A stretch of 64,000 nucleotides of DNA from Oscarella lobularis (Eukaryota > Porifera > Homoscleromorpha > Homosclerophorida > Oscarellidae): assembly GCF_947507565.1 (NCBI RefSeq), contig NC_089182.1:248001-312000 (forward strand). The letters are read 5' to 3'. Positions 1-10,033 of this stretch are shown here, piece by piece. A program made the position numbers and the translations under genes. The stretch's first letter is position 1. The number at the start of each line of letters is the position of its first letter. The notes below the pieces were generated by a model. The model saw only the letters and a program-made list of their open reading frames with translations, made no database searches and was not told the DNA's origin.

Positions 1-872
1 TTTCTGCTTTTCAAGTGGCTATTCTCTTGATTGTTCTCTGCTGCGTTGTCGCGGTGTTGACCATTCTGCTTCTAGTGAGTCACCTTCGTCGCTCCCATCG
101 TTATTTCTCTTCTCGCCCACTTCGCCGTTTTTTCTCTCCCGTACGTGGCGCTGTATGCCGATTACCACTTTCCCAAGTCAAAGTCGCGGCTCCATCGATT
201 GAAAACTGGCCAAAGCCTCATTATATACCAGAAAAAGAAAAGGCAAATGCAATACCAGAGGAAGAGGAGGAAGAGGAAGAAGATGAGGAGGAGGAAATTA
301 ATCTCCTTGGTAACAGGCATCGATTTGGCATCGAGATTGAGCCAACTTCCGCGGGAGAACTTCTTCTTTCTCTCTGCTATAATCCTCACTCAAACAAAAT
401 ATGCGTAATAATTATGAAAATGAGAAATCTTGCGAGGAGCCGGAGCCGCGGCGTTGCCAGATATCCTGGTGAATACCTCCTTACGATTATTCTAAAAGAA
501 ATAGCGTCTATCTTAGATCCGTATACCGAGGTCTGTCTCATGAGAGAGAACAAACAACTCTACAGAAAAAAAACGACTATAAAGAGAAACACGTCATGCC
601 CTATTTTCAACGAGTCGTTCTTTATCAACCTAACGTCTTTCCACTGTAGCATTATGACTGATGGCTTGCACCTACTTCTTAGGATAATGGATCACAATCT
701 CATGTGCGAAAGTCGCCTCATTGGTCATCTACTTCTGGGTCCACGGTGCTCAGACGCAAAACGCTTTCACTGGCAAGATATGTTGGATACACCTCGAAAA
801 CCTGTAGCAAAATGGCATCAAATTGAAAAAATGACGATAGCAAGTGCTGACACAAAGTTTAAAAATTATTGA
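1..872 (+). CDS. Synaptotagmin-like C2-domain protein, 3' portion
   Basis: The open frame enters from the left edge and ends at TGA 870-872. No ATG is visible at its beginning; the first codons follow a pyrimidine-rich stretch ending in AG near base 15, so this is probably an internal exon. The first ~22 residues are hydrophobic (AILLIVLCCVVAVLTILLL), followed by basic residues, as in a synaptotagmin transmembrane anchor. An acidic Glu/Asp-rich linker follows (about 250-300). The C-terminal half reads as a C2B-type domain: GELLLSLCYNP, then a DPYTEV strand, KKTTIKRNTSCPIFNESF, and a WQDML...WHQI end typical of synaptotagmin C2B. Proteins of this family bind Ca2+ and phospholipid in vesicle traffic, but this copy has few acidic loop residues, so Ca2+ binding is doubtful. 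A possible 36-nt in-frame intron (about 471-506) would shorten an odd insertion before DPYTEV. The N-terminal part of the gene lies outside the window. Confidence 0.72.
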   Translation, partial: SAFQVAILLIVLCCVVAVLTILLLVSHLRRSHRYFSSRPLRRFFSPVRGAVCRLPLSQVKVAAPSIENWPKPHYIPEKEKANAIPEEEEEEEEDEEEEINLLGNRHRFGIEIEPTSAGELLLSLCYNPHSNKICVIIMKMRNLARSRSRGVARYPGEYLLTIILKEIASILDPYTEVCLMRENKQLYRKKTTIKRNTSCPIFNESFFINLTSFHCSIMTDGLHLLLRIMDHNLMCESRLIGHLLLGPRCSDAKRFHWQDMLDTPRKPVAKWHQIEKMTIASADTKFKNY

Positions 873-959
873 AATTCACACTGTACACATCGCTACATGG
901 GTCGCTGTTTTCCCGCGCAATTTTAACTTAGGTCTCCTTACGTTGCACGTAAGAGAGAA

Positions 960-3900
960 ATGTCGTCTCGAGGCCGCTTCTTCGCCTGGCGAAGGGGCTA
1001 CGGGCGAGGAAGGGGACACAAGCGTGTGTCGTCAAGCCCGCGCGAGGACACGGCAGCGACGTCGACCCCGAAAAGGCGTCCCATGCGACAAACGACGATG
1101 TTCGAATGCCCATTTCGCGCGTGGAGCCTTTATTTCCCCGAGACAAGTAGCCGAACGGGGCGAAACAGAAACGAACGGGATTCGTCCGTCTTTTCTTCTA
1201 GGTTACACGCCGGGAGAAGACGAAGATCTGCTTACGCGCGCTCTCGAGACTCATTTTGTTCGGCGGCTCAACGACATCGATAAAGTAACTCGAATCGTCG
1301 TCAAGTCGAATAAATAAATAAATGCAAGCATTTGAAAAGAATGACATCGAGAAGAAGAGCGCTTTGCCCATTGATTATTACTCTCTTTGCTGTGATGAAG
1401 GTCATCGCGTCAAAAAAATCAACATAGGCGCCTAATTGATTTTTCTTAGATTTGTTATCTGCCGTTCCTGATCTTATGACCCTGTTTAAAGATAATTGTG
1501 AAATGGTGCTTAATTCTATGGGACTAGCCGTTCACAATGTAGGCTCTAGTTATTTTTTTGACTAGCATTGGTTCTACTGAGTCTAGATCGTTACATCTGA
1601 AAATTACAGCAAAAACCAGAGAAAAATTCATATACGGCTATTCAACTACGAGCCACTGATTCAACTAAAGAATTTGAAATCACATTTTCATGGTATACCA
1701 AAGGGATTATCCATGGAAGCGATATGAGCGGTATGGCCTATAGGAAAACTTGTTACTGTGAGAGGAACGGCGGCTCGAGTCAGCAACATTAAACCGTTGG
1801 TGACAGCGATGGCATTCTCTTGTAATAAATGTTCCACGGAACAGGTAACGCCACTAAAAATTTCTTGTCATAAATTAGCCATTTTCGTCTCTAAGGTGAT
1901 GACATTGACAGATGGAAAATATTCAGTTCCAAGCAAAGTAAGTTCAAGTTTCTATACTTATTGATCTTGATGATGATTACTATAGTGCCCCGCTTCATGT
2001 CGATCTTCGTCATTTAACCCATTGAGAAACTCAAAGGATACACGGACAATTGATTGGCAGATGATTCGCGTGCAGGAACTAATGAGCGACGATGTGCGAG
2101 AAGCGGGACGAATACCACGAACAGTCGACTGCAAGCTGACCGCCGATCTAGGTAGCACACAATTCAGCAGACAAAAAATTTCTAATAATAATAATAATAA
2201 TGGATCAGTTGACTGCTGTGTTCCGGGCGATACCGTCTCGGTGACGGCAATCGTCAAAGCGGCACCGTCCAACGAAGGTACACTAATTTGAAAAATTCTC
2301 TTTATTTTTTTTGGGGTCGGTCAGGCGGTGGCAGATTGGGCAAGACTAAGTGCATGTACACTATGTATCTCCACGCCGTGTCTGTGATGACTGACAAAGG
2401 TCAAGGAGCGGGAAAAGGTCCCCAGATGGAATTCTCGACAGACGTACGTCATATCGTCACACATGTACTAGCAGCCTTCTAGTAATTTTTTTGACCAAGG
2501 ACATGGACGCTATAGACGAAATTCGCTCATACAAGAACGTTTTCAAGACTCTCGTCAGGTGGAATAATAATAATCAACATTAGAAGTATTGCCTTGACTC
2601 TTAATTAAATAGATCGTTTTGTCCGGCTATTTATGGGCACGAGGTTAGAGAGATTCGACCTCGTAGTTTGAAAAAGGAGACAGAACTTCATCATAGCTCG
2701 TTAAAGCTGGGCTAGTGCTCGGTTTATTTGGCGGGGTGTCCAAATATAGCGGCGAGAAGGTGCGTCTTATTCGACGTTTAGAGAAATGACGTAGCAAGGA
2801 TCATTTAGAATCGAATACCGATAAGAGGGAATCCTCACGTTCTTGTTGTTGGAGATCCGGGCATGGGAAAGAGTCAGGTGTGCCAGGCTTGTAGCTCTCT
2901 TCTTCGTTAATTAATTAATTAATTAATTAATTAATTAACATTTTTGGATAGATGCTTCAGGCGGCGGCCAATCTAGCTCCAAGGGGCGTGTACGTTTGTG
3001 GAAATACGACAACCGCTTCAGGACTCACAGTAAGATTAATTGAAATAATTTTTTTGAGAGTAATTTCTATGAGGATAGGTTACGTTGTCGAAGGAGGGAG
3101 CTACGGGTGGTGACTATGCTCTTGAAGCTGGCGCTCTTGTCTTAGGAGATCAAGGTGCCCTCGCAGAGTCTCGTAATGATCTCCCACACAAATGATTTAC
3201 AGGTTGTTGCTGTATTGATGAATTTGACAAAATGGGTCATCAGCATCAAGCCCTACTAGAGGCAATGGTATTACTAAATCATTGAAAAATGACGCGCATT
3301 AGTTGACCCCATTCCCCCCTAAGGAACAGCAGAGCATTAGCATAGCAAAGGCGGGTATAGTGTGCAGGTTTGAAGGGAATTTCATGTAGACTGAATTTTT
3401 CTCTATGGTGTTTTAGTCTTCCTGCTCGAACGTCGATCCTAGCCGCAGCAAATCCCGCTGGTGGGCACTATAACAAAGGCAGAACGGTAGCCGAAAATTT
3501 AAAGTAAGGAAAGGAACGCATCACATTTTGAAAGTAGATAGGGCAAGTGTCTTTTTTTTATTTTTAAGAATGGGAAGCGCTTTGTTGTCTCGCTTTGATC
3601 TGGTAGGTCATTGAAAATTGAAAAAAACGTTTTTCAATTTTATATAGGTATTTATTCTTGTGGATAATCCCAACGAGGTACTACAAATACAATGTAATAG
3701 AAATGTGTTGATTTTGCTGTGTTCTAATTAAGGAAATGGATGCAATGCTATCAAAGCACGTGATGGCAGTTCATGGTGGCAGGAATGGGTTTGCAATTAA
3801 ATACTAATAAAAGACAGTTTATAATGAAGATTTTTAGATCTCACGCGTTATCATCTGCTGCATCTTTCCTACCAGTTAACTTAGTCTTTCAGCTGCTTCA

Positions 3901-4924
3901 ATTACTAGTATTTGTTACTTAGACTCAAGACGAAGATGAGTCTCGACGCATTTGGGAGGAGCAGAAGCCTCTTTCGGAAAGACTAAAGGTTCTCGCCTTT
4001 ACATTAGAAGCTACTGGTTTGCATTAGTCGACTTTGCAGCTGGCTCCAGGCGAAGAATTGCCACTCGTTTCTCCTCAACTTTTACGAAAGGTATTAGAAT
4101 TAATTTTCGATTTGTGCCACTCGAAAAAATATCTGCCTACTTCCAGTACATTGGTTATGCAAGGCAATGTGTCTATCCAAAACTTTCACCAGAAGCTGCC
4201 CAAGTCTTGCAGGTAGCGGCGATTGCCTATCCAAGTTAAATCTAAACCTGTATACTTAGGATTTCTACTTGAAGTTGCGAAAGGATTATCACTGTGATCA
4301 GAGTACGCCTATCACCACAAGACAATTGGAATCGCTCATACGACTAGCTGAGGTACGTTCTACTATCCACTAAAACCCTAAAGAATCTTTTCCGGCGTCT
4401 AGGCAAGAGCTCGCGTTGATTTGCGTGAGGTAGCCAACGAGCACGACGCTGAGGATGTTGTAGAGCTAATGAAATATAGGTTCGAATTTCCCTATGCACT
4501 TGCACGTACAATATCGTCTCTTGACTAGTATGATGGACACCTATAGCGACGCTTTGGGAATTGTAGACTTCCAAAGGTCCCAGCACGGATCGGGCATGAG
4601 CAAACGTGGCCAAGTCCGTTCCGCTTTATTTTTGAATTGTTTGGTGAAATCGCCATTATTATTAGGCAAAGCGTTTTATCGCCGAGCTAGAGAAAATAGC
4701 TGCGAATACCTTCAAATCGTTGTTCTCCATTGCTCAGATGCGCCAGATAGCCAAGGCAAGTATCTCTCTATAGAATGCGCGTGGTTGCTATAGCATCTTC
4801 GACGCAGGATATAGGCATCAAGGTCGTCAACTTTGACGGCTTCATCGAGTCATTGAACAACCAGAACTTCCTCCTACAGAAAGGTCCGCGTCTCTATCAA
4901 CTTCAGACGTCAAGCGTACTGTAA
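960..4924 (+). CDS. MCM8: DNA helicase MCM8
   Basis: MCM8 is an AAA+ helicase that works with MCM9 in homologous recombination and interstrand-crosslink repair. Many small exons can be read in order: a Gly/Arg-rich start ([20 protein letters not shown]) like vertebrate MCM8; a zinc-binding region with CNKC at about 1820-1850; [13 protein letters not shown]...REAGRIPRT (2055-2120); [13 protein letters not shown]; Walker [10 protein letters not shown] (about 2850-2878); [20 protein letters not shown]; Walker B region [20 protein letters not shown] (3205-3266); [26 protein letters not shown]; arginine-finger segment SALLSRFDL (about 3570-3600); then the C-terminal [19 protein letters not shown] and SQHGSGMSK blocks. 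The last exon ends QTSSVL at TAA 4922-4924. All catalytic motifs look intact, so it should be a functional full-length gene. It begins 88 bases after the preceding stop codon and converges on a small-GTPase gene 95 bases away. Confidence 0.95.
2907..2938. repeat. (TTAA)n microsatellite in an MCM8 intron
   Basis: Eight uninterrupted TTAA units fill most of the intron between the Walker A exon and the next MCM8 exon. The same unit recurs in introns of several other genes in this window. Confidence 0.9.
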
Positions 4925-5019
4925 ACGCGCACACGTACGTTGGGATCAGAGAGAGAAAGACTACATGCAAAATTATGTCTACAAGCCCTCCTGACTTTAT
5001 CCCTCTCTTAAATTCAGAG

Positions 5020-5805
5020 TCACGAGCAGCAAGATTCCTTTGCGTTTCTCTTTTCAATGTCTCTCAACGTCAAGGCACTGCTCGGCTGACTTGGCTGATT
5101 GGATTCTTTCAGAGAGCGTATAATTGTCTCCTTCAAATCCTCCAATCCCTTGTCGGTTTTTGCAGAAACGAGCACGTGACTGTCGTAGATCTCGGCAGCG
5201 TCCATGAACCCTTTGACGCGTTCAGCATTCACCCGCCTGTCAGACTGCGACGCGTCGTCGTCGTCGTCGTCCTCTTCACAAATATCGACTTTATTGCCGC
5301 ACAGCAAATAGACAGCATTCGTTAGCGAATAACGTTTCGCGTCTTCAAGCCACGGCTCTTTTGGATGCAACTGGTCTAGGCTGTCCTCGTCGGTGACGTC
5401 ATAAACGCATAGAACGAGATGGGCGTTACGGTAGTGATGTGTTGTCAGCGTTCGCTGATAGCGTTCATTTCCAGTCGTATCCCACAAATCGACCTTAATT
5501 AATTATTATTATTAATTAATTAATTGAGGACGAGATCATGTATTGGTATTTAGGAAATACCTAATTATCCCAATTTCTAGTTTAGGCCTAGGTGATGCGA
5601 GTACTAACTACCTAACGCGATTCTTTTTTACTTTTATTGTCCCAGATGGTGAGCTCAGTTCGACGAAACACTGATTGAGTCCGTCGTTGGGCGTAGTGCG
5701 CGATGGTCGATTGACGTACGGCTTGTTTTGCAATCGACGATACAAACTCGTCTTGCCGACCTCGATTTTGCCGAGAAAGCATACTTTGTACGTCGGGATC
5801 GACAT
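5020..5805 (-). CDS. Rab-like small GTPase with atypical switch II
   Basis: There are two coding exons, 5805-5632 and 5493-5020, with an intron at 5631-5494 joining in phase 0 (IK|VDLWD). The start is the ATG in MSIPTYKVCFLGK, directly before the first beta strand. The P-loop reads GKIEVGKTSL, fitting GxxxxGK[ST]. A Thr-Thr pair lies in switch I. Switch II reads LWDTTGNERY where Rab proteins usually have DTAGQERY, so the Gln needed for GTP hydrolysis is Asn. G4 is GNKVD and G5 is SAK. An acidic run of Asp/Glu follows G4. The protein ends ESCCS, a paired-cysteine tail suggesting prenylation and membrane attachment. The fold is clearly Ras-superfamily and closest to Rab, but I do not recognise a specific orthologue. 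It converges with MCM8 and is divergent from the PHF20-like gene. Confidence 0.85.
5497..5527. repeat. TTAA/TTATTA-rich simple repeat in the GTPase intron
   Basis: This is a run of AATTAATTATTATTATTAATTAATTAATT type directly next to the 3' splice site of the single intron. Confidence 0.8.
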
Positions 5806-5939
5806 GGACAAAGAGAACGTATACGGGAACTGCACACAGGTTTTGCAAACGTGGGCGTGTCGAGTAGTTGTTCGCGAAACTATTTTAGATCCTTTGCGAA
5901 GGTTTAGAACGGCGTTCTTTTCCCGGTTTGCCGTTGCGA

Positions 5940-8900
5940 ATGACAATGGTATCGCGTCAGGTACGTACAGATCTGCGTTTGAGTTCGCGAGCGCCCTGTA
6001 CCCGAATCAGTTCGAGTCTTTGAGTCTTTCCCTCGCGAGAGAAGCGACTCCGTCGCATCCAGAATCGTAACCGCTTGCGATTCGCATTGCAATCGCAAGC
6101 GGTTCCCCGAACGCTTTCGAAATTCACCTAGCGCGCACACTCGTCGAACCGAAACTCCTATTTACACGCTGCTCGCGCTGCTACAGTACGTTGCTCTGTA
6201 TAAAAGATAAAATAAACGAGTGAATAACTCCTCGCTCGTACTTTCTAACGCGCGTTGTCACGTCGGAGCCGTTTCGATCTCGCGAAACGTTTCCTTCTCC
6301 CCCGCGAACTCGTGCCTCCCTTTCGTCGCAGCCGTTGCCGTCGCGTCCGCGAAGGCAATCGACGGAGGAAATCAAACTGGAGGTCGGCGAGAAAATCGAA
6401 GCTCAGGATTCGTTTCAGAATTGGTAAAAGAGCGATACGAAAAATCGGCGACGATTTCCCACGCCCCCGCGCGTGCATCGCTTCCTTTCTCTTGATTTCA
6501 GGTATCCAGCTCGCATCGTCGAAGTGGACGAAAAAGACAAGGAAGTATTGATTCATTTCGAGGGTTGGAATCAACGTCACGACGAGTGGCTCCCCTACAG
6601 CAGTAATCGTTTGAGGGGCACCAGTATCGAAATCGAACGGCGGAGGCAGGGCAGAAAGAAGGTGTAATCTCCCCAAATTTAATTAATTAATTAATTAATT
6701 AATTATATTTTAAGAATTTTGAGAGTGGGGCACAAGTCGAGGTGAAGTATAAGAACTATGGGTATTATCCGGCGATAGTAATTGAAAAGAAGGAACATGG
6801 TACATATGTGGGACTAAAATATCATTCAACTATATTTTATTTATAGATTCGTATCACATTCGTTATGAGGACAACGTGGAAGTGACTGTCTCCAGTAGCT
6901 GCGTTCGCGAACGAAAGGTATAGCACGCCTTTTTCCTATATTTATTCATTGACTTTATTCTTCTCTATATATACAGATCTCTTCTCAATCGTATCAAAGA
7001 ACCGAGAAAGAACGCCAAGAAAAACTGGCGGAAGAACGTCGACGTCGAGCGCTCAAACGCAACTCAAGCGGCGACGCAAAAACAACCGGATCGCCGCCGC
7101 CGCCGTCCGCTCGTCGCCGACGTCATTCAGGACCAACCCCCATCGTCGATTCCGATTCAGACTACAGTGAAGAGGAGGACGATGAGGAGGACGATGAGGA
7201 GGACGACGACGACGACGATGAAGCAAGCGTTTTTAATGCTGAATCGCCGCCGCATTCGCCTTCGCCACAAAAGACGAAGATGGCCTTGCCGTCGTCTAAC
7301 TCCGAGGAAAATCGAGATCGCGTGGAGACAGAAAACAAGAGTCTTAGTGACGGCGGCGGCGGCGGCGGGGGCGGGGGCGGGGGCGGCGGCGGCGGCTCTC
7401 AATCCTCCGTGCCGTCTGTTGTACCCATGATGAATGATGATAGTGTCAATGCAAAGGCGGCCGCTTCCAAGAGCGTGTCGCCGTCGTCTTTGCCGCCTTT
7501 GCCGCCGCCGCCAAGGCCAGTCGGTCGTCCGCCGAAGCGTTCTGGTGCCGCGTCGTATGGAAAAGCGAAGAAGACGAATCGAGTGGAGACGCGTCGGAAG
7601 ACGTCTAAACCTTCAGTATACACATTGGCTATATATAATAATGATGAAAGTGTTTAAATATTCGTTTTTTAGGGTATCGGTTTTTTTTATAAGTGGAAGG
7701 TTTGTGTCTTCCTGTTCTGTTTCTAGGCGCTTCTCGCGAGTTCGTTGTCATGGAAGATCACAACTTATTCAAGTGCTATCATTCAGGATGCGATAAGTCG
7801 TTTCGGAAGTCAGGCAGGTTGGACGCTCACGTCAAGTATTATCATCACGAAATGGACGCTCCACGAAAAAAGCACAAGAGTAAGGCAACAGAGGTTTAAT
7901 TTCTTTAAGACAATTTTCTATTAAAACTGTAGTGATGATGGCAAAGCAACGTCAAATGGCGGCGGCTGCGGCGGCTGCAGCGGCGGCGGCTGCAACAGCG
8001 GCAACTCAACCAGAAGTGGGAACGATTGATGCCGTCGATGGATCATCAAATAGCCAATCTGCTCCAGCCACGACGGGCGCAAGCAAAGAGAACGCTCCGG
8101 CGTTTAAAGGACGAAAGATAGGGAGTCCCAAAGTGCCGCGAACTACTGAAGACTTGAAGCCAAGTAGAAAAAGGAAAACGTTTTTTACTAGATGAATTAT
8201 GTTATTTGTTTAGGCCACATAGTTGCGTGGAAGAAACTTCGGGTAAGTGGGGCTACAGTACTTTGGTGGTGGTTTGGATCTTTTTTTTTGGTCGCGGTTA
8301 TTTAGCTTGCCTATAAGTGGCACGAATTTGGAATGTTGCCGAAAGCTTCGCCTGATGCTGTCATCCCCCCCGCCGGCGTTGACGTAGAGGCTGCCAAGGC
8401 AGCGATAACGGCGTGCAGACACGCTATACTGGCCGATCTACTAGCCGTAGAACGAATGATGCGCAGTCTTGATTCAAGAGTCGATGTGGCAGAGTACGGC
8501 GGCACGCGATATCACGTAAACAAGCCAAGTTGGTTGTTTTTTTAGAAATCCGAACGAGGAACGTCTGAAAGCGTGGATGCCGCAGAAGAAACTGCGTCGC
8601 CAATCAGGTTCAAAATCCAAATTGACGACGACGACGACTGTAGAAGAAGTAGAAGTATGCGAAGACGAAAAAGAACGAATTCAGACGAATAGCGAAACGG
8701 AAGATCCCAAGACGCTATCTGTCGTTCCTTACGAATTGTCAGACGAAGACAACGAAGCGAAACGCGATTCAGTCGGCTGTAAATCTCCGTCTTCGTCATC
8801 GACTTCATCTGGAACTTTATATGACGACGGTTCGACCATAGATGATGAAGAAGTCGACGATGACGACAGCATTTCTGCCACTGGAGTTATTTTTTCCGCT

Positions 8901-9091
8901 CAAATGCGCTTATTCAACGAAGTGGACAAAGTGCAGGATCAACTTGAAGCTCGAATGGATTTCTTAGAAGAGCAGCTCAAAAGTAGGTTCTAGAGTGTCT
9001 TCCCTTCATCTATTTTGAAGTTTTGGTAGTTCTAGAAGACGATGAAAGTGTTCTGATTGCGTCGGCCAGTGCCATTCCGGACAGTCAATGA
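5940..9091 (+). CDS. PHF20-like Tudor and C2H2 zinc-finger protein
   Basis: The conserved coding begins at [19 protein letters not shown] (6368-6424) and continues across an intron into [20 protein letters not shown]. Together these form the N-terminal Tudor domain of PHF20/PHF20L1, which read methyl-lysine in the NSL/MOF acetyltransferase context. A second Tudor follows ([20 protein letters not shown], then [13 protein letters not shown]). After acidic, poly-Gly and Ser/Pro-rich stretches comes an AT-hook-like VGRPPKR. Next is one C2H2 finger ([27 protein letters not shown], 7770-7850), a poly-Ala run, and a C-terminal coiled region ([22 protein letters not shown]) matching the PHF20 C-terminus. 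It stops at 9089-9091. I see no PHD finger, which vertebrate PHF20 has. The start is uncertain: no in-frame ATG precedes the Tudor in its own exon. A short exon 5940-5960 ending at a GTACGT donor could supply it (acceptor near 6268 or 6367). Confidence 0.78.
6069..6104. promoter_or_regulatory. Perfect 14-bp inverted repeat in a divergent promoter
   Basis: The arms 6069-6082 and 6091-6104 are exact reverse complements (AACCGCTTGCGATT and its complement), separated by eight bases. The repeat lies between the start of the Rab-like gene (5805, minus strand) and the PHF20-like gene. It could be a binding site for a dimeric regulator or a cruciform. No factor is assigned. Confidence 0.55.
6199..6206 (+). 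promoter_or_regulatory. TATA-like element
   Basis: TATAAAAG lies about 165 bases before the first clearly conserved codons of the PHF20-like gene. It may be its core promoter, or may lie inside a first intron if the ATG at 5940 is used. This rests on motif match and position only. Confidence 0.3.
6679..6704. repeat. (TTAA)n microsatellite in a PHF20-like intron
   Basis: Six TTAA units lie just inside the intron between the first and second Tudor exons. Confidence 0.85.
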
Positions 9092-9144
9092 GTTAGAGAA
9101 GATTTGCCTACATATGTATTTTGAGGAAATATATATAGACCTCA

Positions 9145-9156
9145 TCACGTGAGTCA
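9145..9156. promoter_or_regulatory. Palindromic E-box overlapping an AP-1-type site upstream of GLRX5
   Basis: TCACGTGA (9145-9152) overlaps TGAGTCA (9150-9156), about 105 bases before the GLRX5 start codon. These are classic bHLH-ZIP and bZIP sites, and their position fits a promoter. No expression evidence can be seen. Confidence 0.35.
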
Positions 9157-9259
9157 TTCACTCTCGCGACCCTCCCGTACGCAATGGCGGTGCGTTTCTC
9201 GTTTCTAACTCGCGTAGCGGCTAAACCTAGTCGGTTTTGTGCTCCAGCTAGCACGCACA

Positions 9260-9947
9260 ATGTACCGTAGCTTGTCTGCGTTGGGAAGACGCTTCGGACT
9301 GAGAGAAACGAGAGCGTTTTGCAGCGACAGCAGCGAGAAATTCACCGACGACTATTTGGACAAGGTAGACCGACATAAATTCACATGCAGACGTGCTTTG
9401 GTGATCGATACGAGCAGCTAGTTAACAAAGACAAAATTGTGGTCTTCATGAAGGGAGTTCCATCTCAGCCAATGGTACTGTAGGTACATCAAGTGTAGAG
9501 GCGTTCAAACGCGTTTTTCTCTAGTGTGGATTTAGCAATGCTGTTGCCCAGATTTTGAGGATGCATGGTAGATGTGTACGTCAATCTTCCTTCTCTTATT
9601 AATTAATTCCCTTCTTCAGGCATTGAAAACTATGGGAGTCATAACATTCTCGAAGATGTGGATCTGAAGGAGAAAATGAAGAAATATTCGTAGGCGGATT
9701 ACGACGTCTCCTAGTTAGATGTAACTTTGCGTCTGCAGTAAATGGCCTACTTTTCCGCAAGTCTACTTCAATGGGGAGCTAGTGGGAGGATGCGACATCA
9801 TGCTCCAAATGCACCAAAACGGCAAATAAAGAATCCATGCCTAATAATCACCTCACACCATATATACCTATTTTAGGTGAACTGGTCGAAGCACTGCAGC
9901 AATTGGGCATACGCTCGGCACTACTCAATGAAAGCAACGATAAATAA
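9260..9947 (+). CDS. GLRX5: Glutaredoxin 5, mitochondrial monothiol CGFS type
   Basis: GLRX5 carries [2Fe-2S] clusters in mitochondria. The start at 9260 gives [20 protein letters not shown], an Arg/Ser-rich presequence without acidic residues until RET, suitable for mitochondrial import. Five or so short exons follow. They include [15 protein letters not shown] joined across an intron (about 9475-9525) to [15 protein letters not shown], holding the single-Cys CGFS active site. Next come [47 protein letters not shown] with the glutathione-binding TFPQVY and GGCD motifs, and [22 protein letters not shown] before TAA 9945-9947. The last intron appears to use a GC donor (AACG|GCAAAT) and AG acceptor. 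Length and motifs match the family fully. The gene converges on BORCS5 with 86 bases between stop codons. Confidence 0.95.
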
Positions 9948-10033
9948 ATAATCACAAGCTTTATTCACTAAATCGAATACAAAAAAAAAAAAACCAAGGT
10001 ATTACTGGTAACGACATCCAAATATTGGATTTT

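Noticed and set aside
144-408. Overlapping frames on both strands over the acidic linker of the first gene
   Set aside because: They are shadows of a low-complexity GAGGAA tract and use non-ATG starts in part.
5675-6140. Plus- and minus-strand frames of 78-131 codons around the GTPase start
   Set aside because: Plus frame is the complement of the GTPase exon; the minus frame crosses the promoter palindrome and lacks any similarity.
7157-7430. Long frames with poly-Arg or poly-Ala in three frames
   Set aside because: They arise from GAC/GGC repeat tracts inside the PHF20-like gene; only the frame with poly-Asp/poly-Gly and the AT-hook links to the domains.
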